Below, one piece after another: positions 32,291-40,978 of a DNA stretch of 64,000 nucleotides. This stretch comes from Cryptosporangium sp044454545 (GTDB taxonomy: Bacteria; Actinomycetota; Actinomycetes; Mycobacteriales; Cryptosporangiaceae), in assembly GCF_044454545.1 (NCBI RefSeq), contig NZ_JBITDV010000001.1, positions 1 to 64,000 on the forward strand, read 5' to 3'. The notes beneath the pieces were generated by a model. That model had not been told where the DNA came from. It worked only from the letters and a program-made list of their open reading frames with translations, and searched no databases. How positions within the stretch are numbered: the first letter of the stretch is position 1; the number at the start of each line of letters is the position of its first letter. The translations under genes were made by a program, and so were the position numbers.

Positions 32291-33952
32291 ATGAGGACGC
32301 TGATACCAGTTCGTCGGCAATTAACCCGAATGACTCTCGGTGCCATCCTGGTCACCGCAGTGGTCGGCGCGACAGCGGTCGTCGGCCCCGTCTCCGCTAC
32401 CGCGGCGGCGAGCCGGGACCCGAGATGTGCGGAGCTGGCGGCGAGCGCGATCCCGGCGTCGGCGATCAGCTTGCCGACCCGGGGTGGCCGGGTCGAGTCG
32501 GCGTCCGCGGCGACCAAGGTCGTGAACGGCACGACGATCGAGTACTGCAGCGTCCGCGCGTCGCTCTTCCCGATCGACCGGTCCGCTCCCGACATCCGGT
32601 TGCAACTCGGGCTTCCGGACGGCTGGAACGGCAACTCGATGATGTTCGGCGGCGGCGGGTACGACGGCACGATTCCCGACGTCACCCAGAACGTGCCGTT
32701 CGGCCGTCCCGATCAGCCGACGCCGCTGGCCCGGGGGTATGCGACGTACGGGAGCGACTCGGGCCATCAGGCCGGTCCGACCGGGTCGCTGGACGGATCG
32801 TTCGGCACGAACGACGAGGCGCTGCGGAATTTCGCGGCCGGTGACGCGCTCAAGAAGACCCACGACGCGGCGAGGTACCTGATCCGTCTCGGCTACGGCA
32901 CGGGACCGGGCCGGGCGTTCTTCGCCGGCGGCTCGACCGGCGGCCGCGAGGCGCTGGTCGTCGCGCAACGATGGCCGGACGCGTTCGACGGCGTCATCTC
33001 CGCCTATCCGGCCTGGAACAACGCGGCCGAGATTCTGTATCTCGGCTACCTGGCGCGCCTCATGGCCCGCCCCGGTGCGTTTCCCGGGCCGGACAAGCAG
33101 ACCCTCGTCTACAACAGCGTCATGGCGGCCTGTGACGGGCGCGACGGGGTCAAGGACACCATCATTTCCGACGAGGAAGGCTGCCATTTCGATCCCCGGG
33201 TCCTGCGCTGCCCCACGGGTGCCGACACCGGACCGACCTGCCTTTCCGATCTGCAGATCACCTCGGTGATCGCGGCGTCCACACCGTTCCGCTGGCCGTA
33301 CCGCCTCGCCAGCGGCGAGCGGCAGTACCCCGGCTTCCCCGTTCTCTCGGGCGCCGACATGCGGACGCCCTATCTGGGATTCGGCATCACCGCGCCCGCC
33401 GACCCGATGCCGGCGACCAGCGGGTACGGATTCCAGTTCTGGGATCAATGGGTGAAGTATTCCGTGACCAGGAATCCCGGCTACCACTCACTCGACCTCG
33501 ATCCGGCGCGGCCGGGGAAATGGCTTTCCCGAATCAGCGATCTCTCCACGATCCAGGATCGCAACAATGCCGACCTGCGTCCGTTCGCGCGTTCCGGCGG
33601 CCGGTTGCTCGTTCTCCACGGCGCCGCGGACGAACTGGTCTCGCACCGTTCGACGAACGACTACTACGAGCGGGTACTCGATACGGTAGGCGCCGGGCAG
33701 ACCGAGAAATTCCTCCGGTACTACCTCGTACCGGGGGCGAATCACGCCAACTTCGGTGCCCCGGCGTTCGCCGCCGGTTGGGACTCGCTGTCCGCACTCG
33801 AGCAATGGGTCGGGAACGGACGGGCGCCGGTCGCGCCGGTGGCCGCCGACACCAGGAACGGCCGGACGCGCCCGCTCTGCGAGTACCCGCGCTGGCCGAA
33901 GTACCGCTCGGGCGATCCGGAGAGCGCCCAGAGCTTCGTGTGCGCGCGATGA
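32291..33952 (+). CDS. Secreted tannase/feruloyl-esterase-family hydrolase
   Basis: The 553-residue protein has a twin-basic signal peptide with Ala-rich cleavage region near residues 35-40. The tannase-family core shows PDGWNGNSMMFGGGGYDG, nucleophile S215 in GGSTGGRE, D447 in GAADELVS and H485 in GANHANFG. It would release phenolic or aliphatic acids from plant esters outside the cell. The usual Cys pair next to the Ser and His (CS-D-HC motif) is replaced by Gly214 and Ala486. ATG 32291 has GGAGG at 6 bases. Its stop overlaps the next gene (ATGA), coupling it to the importer. Confidence 0.85.
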   Translation: MRTLIPVRRQLTRMTLGAILVTAVVGATAVVGPVSATAAASRDPRCAELAASAIPASAISLPTRGGRVESASAATKVVNGTTIEYCSVRASLFPIDRSAPDIRLQLGLPDGWNGNSMMFGGGGYDGTIPDVTQNVPFGRPDQPTPLARGYATYGSDSGHQAGPTGSLDGSFGTNDEALRNFAAGDALKKTHDAARYLIRLGYGTGPGRAFFAGGSTGGREALVVAQRWPDAFDGVISAYPAWNNAAEILYLGYLARLMARPGAFPGPDKQTLVYNSVMAACDGRDGVKDTIISDEEGCHFDPRVLRCPTGADTGPTCLSDLQITSVIAASTPFRWPYRLASGERQYPGFPVLSGADMRTPYLGFGITAPADPMPATSGYGFQFWDQWVKYSVTRNPGYHSLDLDPARPGKWLSRISDLSTIQDRNNADLRPFARSGGRLLVLHGAADELVSHRSTNDYYERVLDTVGAGQTEKFLRYYLVPGANHANFGAPAFAAGWDSLSALEQWVGNGRAPVAPVAADTRNGRTRPLCEYPRWPKYRSGDPESAQSFVCAR

Positions 33953-34707
33953 CGTCTCCGGTGGCGGTGCGTGCGCGTGCCCTGACCAAGGAGTTCCGGG
34001 GCTTCCGCGCGGTCGACTCGGTGGACCTGGAGGTTCGCGAGGGCAGCGTGCACGCGCTGGTGGGCCCCAACGGCGCGGGCAAGACCACGTTGTTCAACCT
34101 CTTGACCGGCTTCCTCTCGCCGACGTCCGGAACGATCGCGGTCTTCGGCGAGGACGTCACCGGCCGGCCGCCCGAGCAGGTCGCGCGCCGGGGCGTGGCC
34201 CGCTCGTTCCAGATCACCAGCCTGTTCGAGACGCTGACGAGCCGCGAGCACGTGGAGCTGGCTCTGCAGGGCCTCACCGGGCAGGGGTTCCGATTCTGGC
34301 GGTCGGAGAAGCTGCTGGGCCGCAACCGGGCCCGGGTGGAGGAACTGCTCGCGCAGGTGGGGCTCGCGACGCTGGCCGACAAGCCGGTCGGAGTGCTCGC
34401 CTACGGACAGAAGCGCGCGCTCGAGCTGTCACTGGTGCTGGCGCTGGATCCCTCCGTGATGCTCCTCGACGAGCCCACGGCCGGAATGGGGATCGAGGAC
34501 GTCGACCGCACGATCGAGCTGATCCGGCGCATCGCCGACGGCCGCACCGTGGTCTTCGTCGACCACAACATGCACGTCGTCGGCAGCCTGGCGGACCGGG
34601 TCACGGTGCTGCAGCAGGGCCGGATCCTGGCGGAGGGTGACTACGACGAGGTCCGCAACGACGAGCGGGTCATCACCGCCTACCTGGGCGAGGCCGACCA
34701 TGCTTGA
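33949..34707 (+). CDS. Branched-chain-type ABC transporter ATP-binding protein (LivG-like)
   Basis: The 252-residue ATPase has Walker A GPNGAGKTT, Q-loop RSFQITSLFETLT, signature-region LAYGQKRALEL (Gly/Gln variant of LSGGQ, usual for LivG), Walker B MLLDEPTAGMG and a final switch DHNMHVV. Start ATG overlaps the tannase stop. In this context the importer probably takes up an aromatic acid or related product rather than an amino acid. Confidence 0.9.
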   Translation: MTSPVAVRARALTKEFRGFRAVDSVDLEVREGSVHALVGPNGAGKTTLFNLLTGFLSPTSGTIAVFGEDVTGRPPEQVARRGVARSFQITSLFETLTSREHVELALQGLTGQGFRFWRSEKLLGRNRARVEELLAQVGLATLADKPVGVLAYGQKRALELSLVLALDPSVMLLDEPTAGMGIEDVDRTIELIRRIADGRTVVFVDHNMHVVGSLADRVTVLQQGRILAEGDYDEVRNDERVITAYLGEADHA

Positions 34708-35392
34708 GGTCACCGGCCTGACCGCGTGGTACGGCCAGGCCCAGGCGCTGCACGGGGTGGACCTCCGGGTGGGCGAGGGCGAGGTCGTCGCGCTCGCCGG
34801 ACGCAACGGCGCCGGGAAGACCACCCTGGTGCGGTGCCTGATCGGACTGCACCGGCAGGCCGGCGGCACCGTGGGCTTCCTCGGCCGCGACGTCACCCGC
34901 CTGCCGGCCCACCAGCGGGCCCGGGCCGGCCTGGGCTGGGTCCAGGACGACCGCGGCATCTACGGCGGCCTGACGGTCGAGGAGAACCTGCTCCTGCCGC
35001 CCGCGGTCTCCGACCGGGCCTGGACGCTCGAGCGGGTCTACCAGGAGTTCCCCGCGCTCGCCGCCCGCCGCAGGTCCTGGGGCACCACGTTGTCGGGCGG
35101 GGAGCAGCAGATGCTGGCCATCGCCAGAGTGCTGCGGACCGGCGCCCGGCTGCTGCTGATGGACGAACCCTCCGAGGGTCTGGCGCCGGTGATCGTGGCC
35201 CGGATCGGGGCGATCATCCGCGAGATCAAGGCGACCGGCGTCGGCGTGCTGCTGATCGAGCAGAACGTCAAGTTCGCCGCCACGGTCGCCGACCGGCACT
35301 ACCTGCTCAGCCAGGGCCGCATCGTCGAAAGTCTCGACAACTCCGAATTCCAGCGCCGCGAGGGCGAGCTACTCAAGCACCTCGGCATCTGA
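34700..35392 (+). CDS. Branched-chain-type ABC transporter ATP-binding protein (LivF-like)
   Basis: The 230-residue ATPase has Walker A GRNGAGKTT, LSGGEQQML signature, Walker B LLLMDEPSEGLAP and EQNVKFA switch, as in LivF. The start ATG lies 8 bases inside the end of the livG-like gene. It forms the ATPase heterodimer with that product. Confidence 0.9.
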   Translation: MLEVTGLTAWYGQAQALHGVDLRVGEGEVVALAGRNGAGKTTLVRCLIGLHRQAGGTVGFLGRDVTRLPAHQRARAGLGWVQDDRGIYGGLTVEENLLLPPAVSDRAWTLERVYQEFPALAARRRSWGTTLSGGEQQMLAIARVLRTGARLLLMDEPSEGLAPVIVARIGAIIREIKATGVGVLLIEQNVKFAATVADRHYLLSQGRIVESLDNSEFQRREGELLKHLGI

Positions 35393-35414
35393 CCTCTCGA
35401 TGTGGAGAACCACG

Positions 35415-36653
35415 ATGAAGAGCAAACGACTCCTGGCCGGGGCCGTGTCGGCCGTACTCCTGCTCGGCGCCTGCGGCGAAGGCGGTCCCGGTGCGTCCGG
35501 TGGTGATTTCACCGGGAACAAACTGGTGCTGGCGGTGCTCAACGACCAGTCCGGGATCTACAAGGACGCGTCGGGGCCCAACTCCGTCAAGGCGGTCGAG
35601 ATGGCCGTGGCCGACTACCGGAAGAAGTACGGCGACAAGGCGGTCGTCGACAAGATCGAGGTGACGTCGGCCGACCACCAGAACAAGCCCGACATCGCGA
35701 ACACCAAGGCGTCGGAGCTGTACGAGCGCGGGGGAGCGGACGTCATCCTCGACGTGCCGACCTCGTCCGCCGCTCTGGCCGTCGCCACGCAAGCCAAGAA
35801 CCACAAGAAGCTCTTTCTGGACGTGAGCGCGGCGACGACCGCGCTGACCGGCGTCCAGTGCAACAAGTACACGTTCCAGTGGGCCTACAACACGTACATG
35901 CTCGCGAACGGCACCGGAACCACGGTGACCCGGAACGGAGGCAAGAACTGGACGATCATCTACCCCGACTACGAGTTCGGTCAGAACATGACCAAGTCGT
36001 TCACCGCCGCGATCAAGAAGGCGGGCGGCGCGGTGCAGGGCAGCATCCCGACGCCGTTCCCGAACGAGAACTTCGCGACGTTCCTCACCAAGGCCGGCAG
36101 CACCAACCCCGACGTGATCGGCACGATGCACGCGGGCGGTGACCTGATCAACCTGGTCAAGCAGTTCAACGAGTCCGGGCTGAAGGAGAAGGGCGTCGAG
36201 CTGGCGGTCGGGCTGATGCTCATCAACGACATCCACTCGCTGGGCGTCGAGCAGTTCGCCGGCACGATGTTCACCGACGCCTGGTACTGGAACATGGACG
36301 CCGAATCGCGTGCGTGGGCAGACCGGTTCCTCAAGGAGACGGGTGCCCGCCCGAGCTTCGAACACGCCGGCAACTACTCCGCGGCGCTCCAGTACCTGGA
36401 GGCGGTCCAGGCGGCGGGCACCGACGACGCCGACGCGGTCGTCGGCAAGCTCGAGGGCAAGAAGATCAACGACGTGTTCCTGCGCAACGGCGAAGTCCGG
36501 GCCAAGGACCACTCCGTCGTCCACGACGCGTACCTCGTCCGGGTGAAGAAGCCGTCGGAGGTCACGGAGGACTGGGACTACGAGGAGATCGTCACCACGA
36601 TTCCAGCCGCGAAAGCATTCGCCCCCGCCGACGCGTCCGCGTGCTCGAGGTGA
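35415..36653 (+). CDS. Branched-chain-type ABC substrate-binding lipoprotein (LivK-like)
   Basis: The 412-residue protein has a signal peptide with lipobox LGAC (C20) and a type-I binding fold: LAVLNDQSGIYKD, ADVILDVPTSSAALAV, WTIIYPDYEFGQNM. The DQSGIY motif is typical of the family members that bind aromatic acids. ATG 35415 has GGAG 8 bases upstream; ATG 35400 is an alternative. It would deliver tannase products to the two permeases downstream. Confidence 0.88.
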   Translation: MKSKRLLAGAVSAVLLLGACGEGGPGASGGDFTGNKLVLAVLNDQSGIYKDASGPNSVKAVEMAVADYRKKYGDKAVVDKIEVTSADHQNKPDIANTKASELYERGGADVILDVPTSSAALAVATQAKNHKKLFLDVSAATTALTGVQCNKYTFQWAYNTYMLANGTGTTVTRNGGKNWTIIYPDYEFGQNMTKSFTAAIKKAGGAVQGSIPTPFPNENFATFLTKAGSTNPDVIGTMHAGGDLINLVKQFNESGLKEKGVELAVGLMLINDIHSLGVEQFAGTMFTDAWYWNMDAESRAWADRFLKETGARPSFEHAGNYSAALQYLEAVQAAGTDDADAVVGKLEGKKINDVFLRNGEVRAKDHSVVHDAYLVRVKKPSEVTEDWDYEEIVTTIPAAKAFAPADASACSR

Positions 36654-37522
36654 ACGAAGTACTGCAGTACGTGGTACAGGGCCTGGCGGCCGGCAGCTTC
36701 TACGCGCTGGCCGCCCTCGGGCTGGCGATCATCTTCGGCGTCCTGGGCGTGGTGAACTTCGCCCACGGCGCGTTCTACATGCTCGGCGCGGTCACGGCGG
36801 CCGTGCTGCTCGACTCCTTCGACCTCTCGCTGTGGTGGTCGCTGGTGCTGGTGCCGGTGCTGATGTTCGCGTTCGGCGTCGTCGTGGAGCGGTTGCTGGT
36901 GCAGTGGCTGCTCCGGCTCGACCCGCTCTACAACTTCCTGCTGACGTTCGGCCTGACGCTGGTCCTCGTCGAGGTGGTCAAGCAGAGATACGGCGTCTCC
37001 GGGCTGCCGTACGAACTCCCCGGCGCGCTCCGGGGACGCGTCGATCTGGCCGGCGTCGTGCTGCCGCGCTACCAGCTGTTCGTGCTGCTGGCCTCCGCGG
37101 TGATCTGCGTGCTGGTCTGGCTGGTGATGACGCGCACCCGGGTCGGCATGATCGTCCGGGCGTCGACCGAGAAACCCGAGCTCGCCCGCGCGCTGGGGAT
37201 CGACGTGGGCCGCTGGGTGACGCCGGTCTTCGGCTTCGGCGTCGCGCTGGCCGGGCTGGCCGGTGTGCTCGCGGCACCGTTCCGGGCGATCACCGCCGAC
37301 ATGGGCAACAACTTCGCGATCATCCTGTTCGCGGTCGTGGTCATCGGCGGGCTCGGGTCGATCGTCGGCGCGGTCGTCGCCGGCTACCTGGTGGGCCTGG
37401 TCGAGGCGTTCGGCCAGGCGTACGCCCCGACGTTCGCGCAGATCCTGATCTTCGTCCTGATGGCCCTGGTCATCCTGATCCGGCCCGCCGGGCTGTTCGG
37501 ACGCCGGGAGGCAACGGCATGA
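36650..37522 (+). CDS. Branched-chain-type ABC permease (LivH-like)
   Basis: The 290-residue membrane protein has LivH signatures LAIIFGVLGVVNFAHGAFYM near the N-terminus and GGLGSIVGAVVAGYLVGLVE near the C-terminus. The GTG at 36650 overlaps the binding-protein stop (GTGA); a GTG at 36641 is a less likely start. It forms the channel with the LivM-like product. Confidence 0.9.
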   Translation: MNEVLQYVVQGLAAGSFYALAALGLAIIFGVLGVVNFAHGAFYMLGAVTAAVLLDSFDLSLWWSLVLVPVLMFAFGVVVERLLVQWLLRLDPLYNFLLTFGLTLVLVEVVKQRYGVSGLPYELPGALRGRVDLAGVVLPRYQLFVLLASAVICVLVWLVMTRTRVGMIVRASTEKPELARALGIDVGRWVTPVFGFGVALAGLAGVLAAPFRAITADMGNNFAIILFAVVVIGGLGSIVGAVVAGYLVGLVEAFGQAYAPTFAQILIFVLMALVILIRPAGLFGRREATA

Positions 37523-38511
37523 CGGTTACCGAGGCGCCGGTCACCCGGGCGGACGCCCCCGCCGCGGGGCGAAGTCCACGGCTGCGGTGGGCCCTGCTGG
37601 CCGTGGGCCTGGTGGCCGCGCTGGCGCTGCCCTGGTTCGTGTATCCACCGGTGGCGATGGACATCGTGGCGATGGCGCTGTTCGCGATCGCCCTCGACAT
37701 CCTGCTCGGCTACACCGGCCTGCTCTCCTTCGGACACGCTGCGTTCTGGGGCAGCTCGGCGTACGTGACCGGGCTGATCGCCACGCACTACGGGGTGCCG
37801 TTCCCGCTGGCCGTGCTCGGCGGCGCGGTGTTCGCGATGGTGCTCGCCCTACCTCTCGGATATCTGTCGGTGCGCCGGTCCGGGATCTACTTCGCGATGG
37901 TGACGCTCGCGTTCGCGCAGATGGTCTACTTCGTCGGCTACCAGTGGAGCGGCCTGACCGGCGGCGAGAACGGGCTGCAGGGCGTGCCCCGGAGCTTCTT
38001 CGGCATCGAGCCGGTGGAGACCGAGTCGTTCTACTTCTACTACGCGGCCCTGCCGATCCTGCTGCTCGGCATGTGGCTGGCCTGGCGGATCGTGCACTCG
38101 CCGTTCGGCCGGGTCCTGGTGTCTATCCGCGACAACACCGCGCGGGCCCGTGCGCTCGGCTACGAGGTGGAGAAGTACAAGCTCCTCGCGTTCGTGCTCT
38201 CCGCCGGGCTGACCGGCCTGGCCGGCGGGGTGTTCGCCATCAACCACGGTTTCGTCGCGCTGACCGAGCTGCACTGGAGCACCTCGGGCGAGGTCGTGCT
38301 GATGACCGTGCTGGGCGGCATCGGCACGCTGTGGGGAGGAATCCTGGGTGCGCTCCTGGTCGTGATGCTCGCCGACTACCTCGCGTCGTCCGGCTTCCAC
38401 GGCATCGACCTGGTCACCGGCTCGGTCTTCGTCCTCGTCGTGCTGCTCTTCCGCCGTGGGATCTGGGGTACCGTTCGGCACCAATGGCTGACCCGCCGCA
38501 GCCGTGACTGA
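37519..38511 (+). CDS. Branched-chain-type ABC permease (LivM-like)
   Basis: The 330-residue membrane protein has DILLGYTGLLSFGHAAFWG, FAMVTLAFAQM and SIRDNTARARALGYEV, all LivM hallmarks. It has an extended N-terminal cytoplasmic tail of about 25 residues. The ATG overlaps the LivH-like stop (ATGA), completing a five-gene importer. Confidence 0.9.
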   Translation: MTVTEAPVTRADAPAAGRSPRLRWALLAVGLVAALALPWFVYPPVAMDIVAMALFAIALDILLGYTGLLSFGHAAFWGSSAYVTGLIATHYGVPFPLAVLGGAVFAMVLALPLGYLSVRRSGIYFAMVTLAFAQMVYFVGYQWSGLTGGENGLQGVPRSFFGIEPVETESFYFYYAALPILLLGMWLAWRIVHSPFGRVLVSIRDNTARARALGYEVEKYKLLAFVLSAGLTGLAGGVFAINHGFVALTELHWSTSGEVVLMTVLGGIGTLWGGILGALLVVMLADYLASSGFHGIDLVTGSVFVLVVLLFRRGIWGTVRHQWLTRRSRD

Positions 38512-38526
38512 GGAGAGGGCCTGCCG

Positions 38527-39216
38527 GTGGTGACCTCGCGCAAGATCCTCGAGATCAAGTACCGGATCTCGGAGACGGCGATGGCCCTGTTCCTCGACGA
38601 GGGATACGCGAACGTCACGGTGGAAGCCGTCGCGGAGGCCTCCGACGTGTCCCGTCGCACCGTCTTCCGGCATTTCGAGAGCAAAGACGAACTCGTGTTT
38701 CCCGACCACGCCGAGCGGCTCGGGCTGGTCGAGCGTTGCCTGGTCGAGTCCGCCCCCGACGCGGATCCGGTGGAGGTCGTCATCGCCGCTACCGAGGAGT
38801 CGCTGCGCGAGTTCATCAGCCGGCCCGACCTCGTCCTGCGCCGATACCAGCTGACGCGGGTGGTGCCCGAGTTACGCAAGCGCGAGGTGATCGAGCACGA
38901 GCGGTACGTGGCGCTGACGAGGTCGTTCCTGCGGGACCACCTGGCGCCCGACGCACCGCCGTTCCAGCCGATGGGTCTCGCCGCCCTCATCGACGCGATC
39001 CACCGTTCCGCGCTCGGCAACTGGGTGCGCACCGGCGGCACGACCGACCCGCTCGCCGAGCTGGCGGCGGGCATGGAGTGGGTTCGCCGTCTCGTCGACC
39101 ACCAGTCGACGTTCTCGGCCACGCCGTTGCTGCTCGCGGTGATTCCCGATTCGCCGCACGCCCGCCGCGTCCTGACGTCGTTGACCGGCGAAGGGGAGGA
39201 ACTGCGTCCGCCGTGA
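38527..39216 (+). CDS. TetR-family transcriptional regulator
   Basis: The 229-residue protein has the N-terminal helix-turn-helix of the family (VTVEAVAEASDVSRRTVFRHF) and a helical ligand domain. GAGGAGAGGG lies 7 bases before the GTG. It follows the permease gene by 15 bases in the same direction, so it is probably the last gene of the tannase/Liv operon and its likely regulator. Confidence 0.85.
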   Translation: MVTSRKILEIKYRISETAMALFLDEGYANVTVEAVAEASDVSRRTVFRHFESKDELVFPDHAERLGLVERCLVESAPDADPVEVVIAATEESLREFISRPDLVLRRYQLTRVVPELRKREVIEHERYVALTRSFLRDHLAPDAPPFQPMGLAALIDAIHRSALGNWVRTGGTTDPLAELAAGMEWVRRLVDHQSTFSATPLLLAVIPDSPHARRVLTSLTGEGEELRPP

Positions 39217-39241
39217 CGCACCCGGCGTGAGGACTCTCGGT

Positions 39242-39259
39242 CCGGGCTCGCGGGCCCGG
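39242..39259. terminator. Bidirectional hairpin between convergent TetR and dehydratase genes
   Basis: CCGGGC and GCCCGG form a perfect 6-base stem with a 6-base loop in the 45-base space between two convergent genes. It could end transcription from both sides. Confidence 0.5.
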
Positions 39260-39261
39260 CG

Positions 39262-40962
39262 TCAGTGGGACTCGCGGGTGACCTCGGAGCCGCTCGACCC
39301 CACCAGGAAGTCCATATCCGCACCCTGGTCGGCCTGCTGTACGTGGTCCACGTACAGGCGCTCCCAGCCCCGGCGCGGCGCCGCGAAACCGTCGGTCTTC
39401 GGCTGCCGCCGGGCCAGCTCGTCCGCCGGCACCTCGACGTCGATCCGCCGCTGCTCGACGTCCAGGACGATGTAGTCACTGGTCCGCACGAGGGCGAGCG
39501 GACCGCCGGCGGCGGCCTCCGGGGCGACGTGCAGGACGACGGTGCCGTAGGCGGTGCCGCTCATGCGGCCGTCGCAGACCCGCACCATGTCGCGGACGCC
39601 CTGCTCGAGCAGCTTCCTCGGCAGCGGCATGTTCGAGACCTCGGGCATTCCCGGGTAGCCACGAGGCCCGCACCCGCGCAGGACCAGCACCGACGAGGCG
39701 TCCACGTCGAGCGAGGGGTCGTCGATGCGGGCGTGGAAGTCTTCGATGGAGTCGAACACCACCGCGCGGCCGCGGTGTTTCAGCAGGTGCGGTGAGGCCG
39801 CGGCCGGCTTGATCAGCGCGCCGGACGGCGCGAGGTTGCCGCGCAGCACGGCGATGCCGCCCTCGGCGACGAGCGGTTCGCCCCGGGACCGGATCACCTC
39901 GGCGTCCCAGATCGGGGCGTCGTCCAGATACTCGACCAGCGGCCGGCCGGTGACGGTGAGCGCGTCCGGGTCCAGCAGGTCGCGGACCTCGCGCAGCACG
40001 GCGGACAGGCCACCGGCGCGGTGGAAGTCCTCCATCAGGAAGCGTCCGGCCGGAAGCAGGTCGACCAGCACCGGGACGCGGGACCCGATCCGGTCGAAGT
40101 CGTCGAGGGTCAGCGGGACGCCGAGGCGGCCGGCGATCGCGAGCAGGTGCACGACCGCGTTGGTGGAGCCCCCGATCGCGGCAAGGGCCACGATCGCGTT
40201 GTGGAAGTTCGCCCGGCCCAGGAACGTCGACGGGCGGCGGTCGTCCTCCACCAGTGAGACGGCGAGACGGCCGGTGCCGTGGGCGGCTTCCCGCAGGCGG
40301 CTGTCGGGCGCGGGCGTGCCCGCCACGCCCGGCACGATGACGCCGAGCGCCTCGGCGACCAGCGCCATCGTCGACGCGGTACCCATCGTGTTGCAGTGGC
40401 CGCGGCTGCGGATCATCGCCGACTCCGACCGGATGAAGTCCGTCTGCGAGAGCGTCCCGGCGCGGACCTCTTCCGACAGGCGCCAGACGTCGGTACCGCA
40501 GCCGAGCGGCACACCGCGGAACGTGCCGCTGAGCATCGGGCCGCCGGGGACGACGACGGCGGGGATGTCGACCGAGGCGGCGGCCATCAGCAGCGAGGGG
40601 ATGGTCTTGTCGCAGCCGCCGAGCAGCACGACCCCGTCGATCGGGTTGGCGCGGAGCATCTCCTCGGTGGCCATCGCGGCCATGTTCCGCCAGAGCATCG
40701 CGGTCGGGCGGACGTTCGTCTCGCCGAGCGACACCACCGGCAGCTCGAGCGGGATGCCACCCGCGGCGAACACCCCGTCGCGTACCGACGCGGCGATCTC
40801 GGTGAGGTGCGCGTTGCACGGGGTCAGGTCGGACGCGGTGTTGGCGATCGCGATCTGCGGCCGGTGGAAGCCGTCGGACGGGTTGCCCCGCCGCATCCAG
40901 GCGCGGTGGATGTAGGCGTTGCGGCTTTCCCCGGCATACCAGTCAGCGCTGCGGAGCTTCAT
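39262..40962 (-). CDS. IlvD/Edd-family sugar-acid dehydratase
   Basis: The 566-residue protein has the Fe-S dehydratase layout. LTPCNAHL, LLGGCDKTIPSLLMA and the HCNTMGTAST stretch supply the three cluster cysteines, with GCGPRGYPGMPE and CDGRMSGTAYG in the C-terminal part. Sequence start and sugar-cluster context favour the aldonate (L-arabinonate/D-xylonate/L-fuconate) dehydratase branch over dihydroxy-acid dehydratase. No ribosome-binding site precedes ATG 40962, and a -10-like TAATCT lies 6 bases upstream, so the mRNA may be leaderless. Its start codon is 16 bases from the divergent alcohol dehydrogenase start. Confidence 0.86.
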   Translation of the reverse strand: MKLRSADWYAGESRNAYIHRAWMRRGNPSDGFHRPQIAIANTASDLTPCNAHLTEIAASVRDGVFAAGGIPLELPVVSLGETNVRPTAMLWRNMAAMATEEMLRANPIDGVVLLGGCDKTIPSLLMAAASVDIPAVVVPGGPMLSGTFRGVPLGCGTDVWRLSEEVRAGTLSQTDFIRSESAMIRSRGHCNTMGTASTMALVAEALGVIVPGVAGTPAPDSRLREAAHGTGRLAVSLVEDDRRPSTFLGRANFHNAIVALAAIGGSTNAVVHLLAIAGRLGVPLTLDDFDRIGSRVPVLVDLLPAGRFLMEDFHRAGGLSAVLREVRDLLDPDALTVTGRPLVEYLDDAPIWDAEVIRSRGEPLVAEGGIAVLRGNLAPSGALIKPAAASPHLLKHRGRAVVFDSIEDFHARIDDPSLDVDASSVLVLRGCGPRGYPGMPEVSNMPLPRKLLEQGVRDMVRVCDGRMSGTAYGTVVLHVAPEAAAGGPLALVRTSDYIVLDVEQRRIDVEVPADELARRQPKTDGFAAPRRGWERLYVDHVQQADQGADMDFLVGSSGSEVTRESH

Positions 40963-40978
40963 CGACGAAGATTATCGA
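40963..40978. promoter_or_regulatory. 16-base divergent start region with overlapping leaderless promoters
   Basis: The ATG of the leftward dehydratase (40962) and the GTG of the rightward dehydrogenase (40979) are separated by 16 bases. On the minus strand TAATCT (40969-40974) lies six bases before ATG. On the plus strand AAGATT (40968-40973) lies five bases before GTG. No ribosome-binding site exists for either gene, so each promoter's upstream part must lie in the other gene's coding sequence. Confidence 0.55.
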
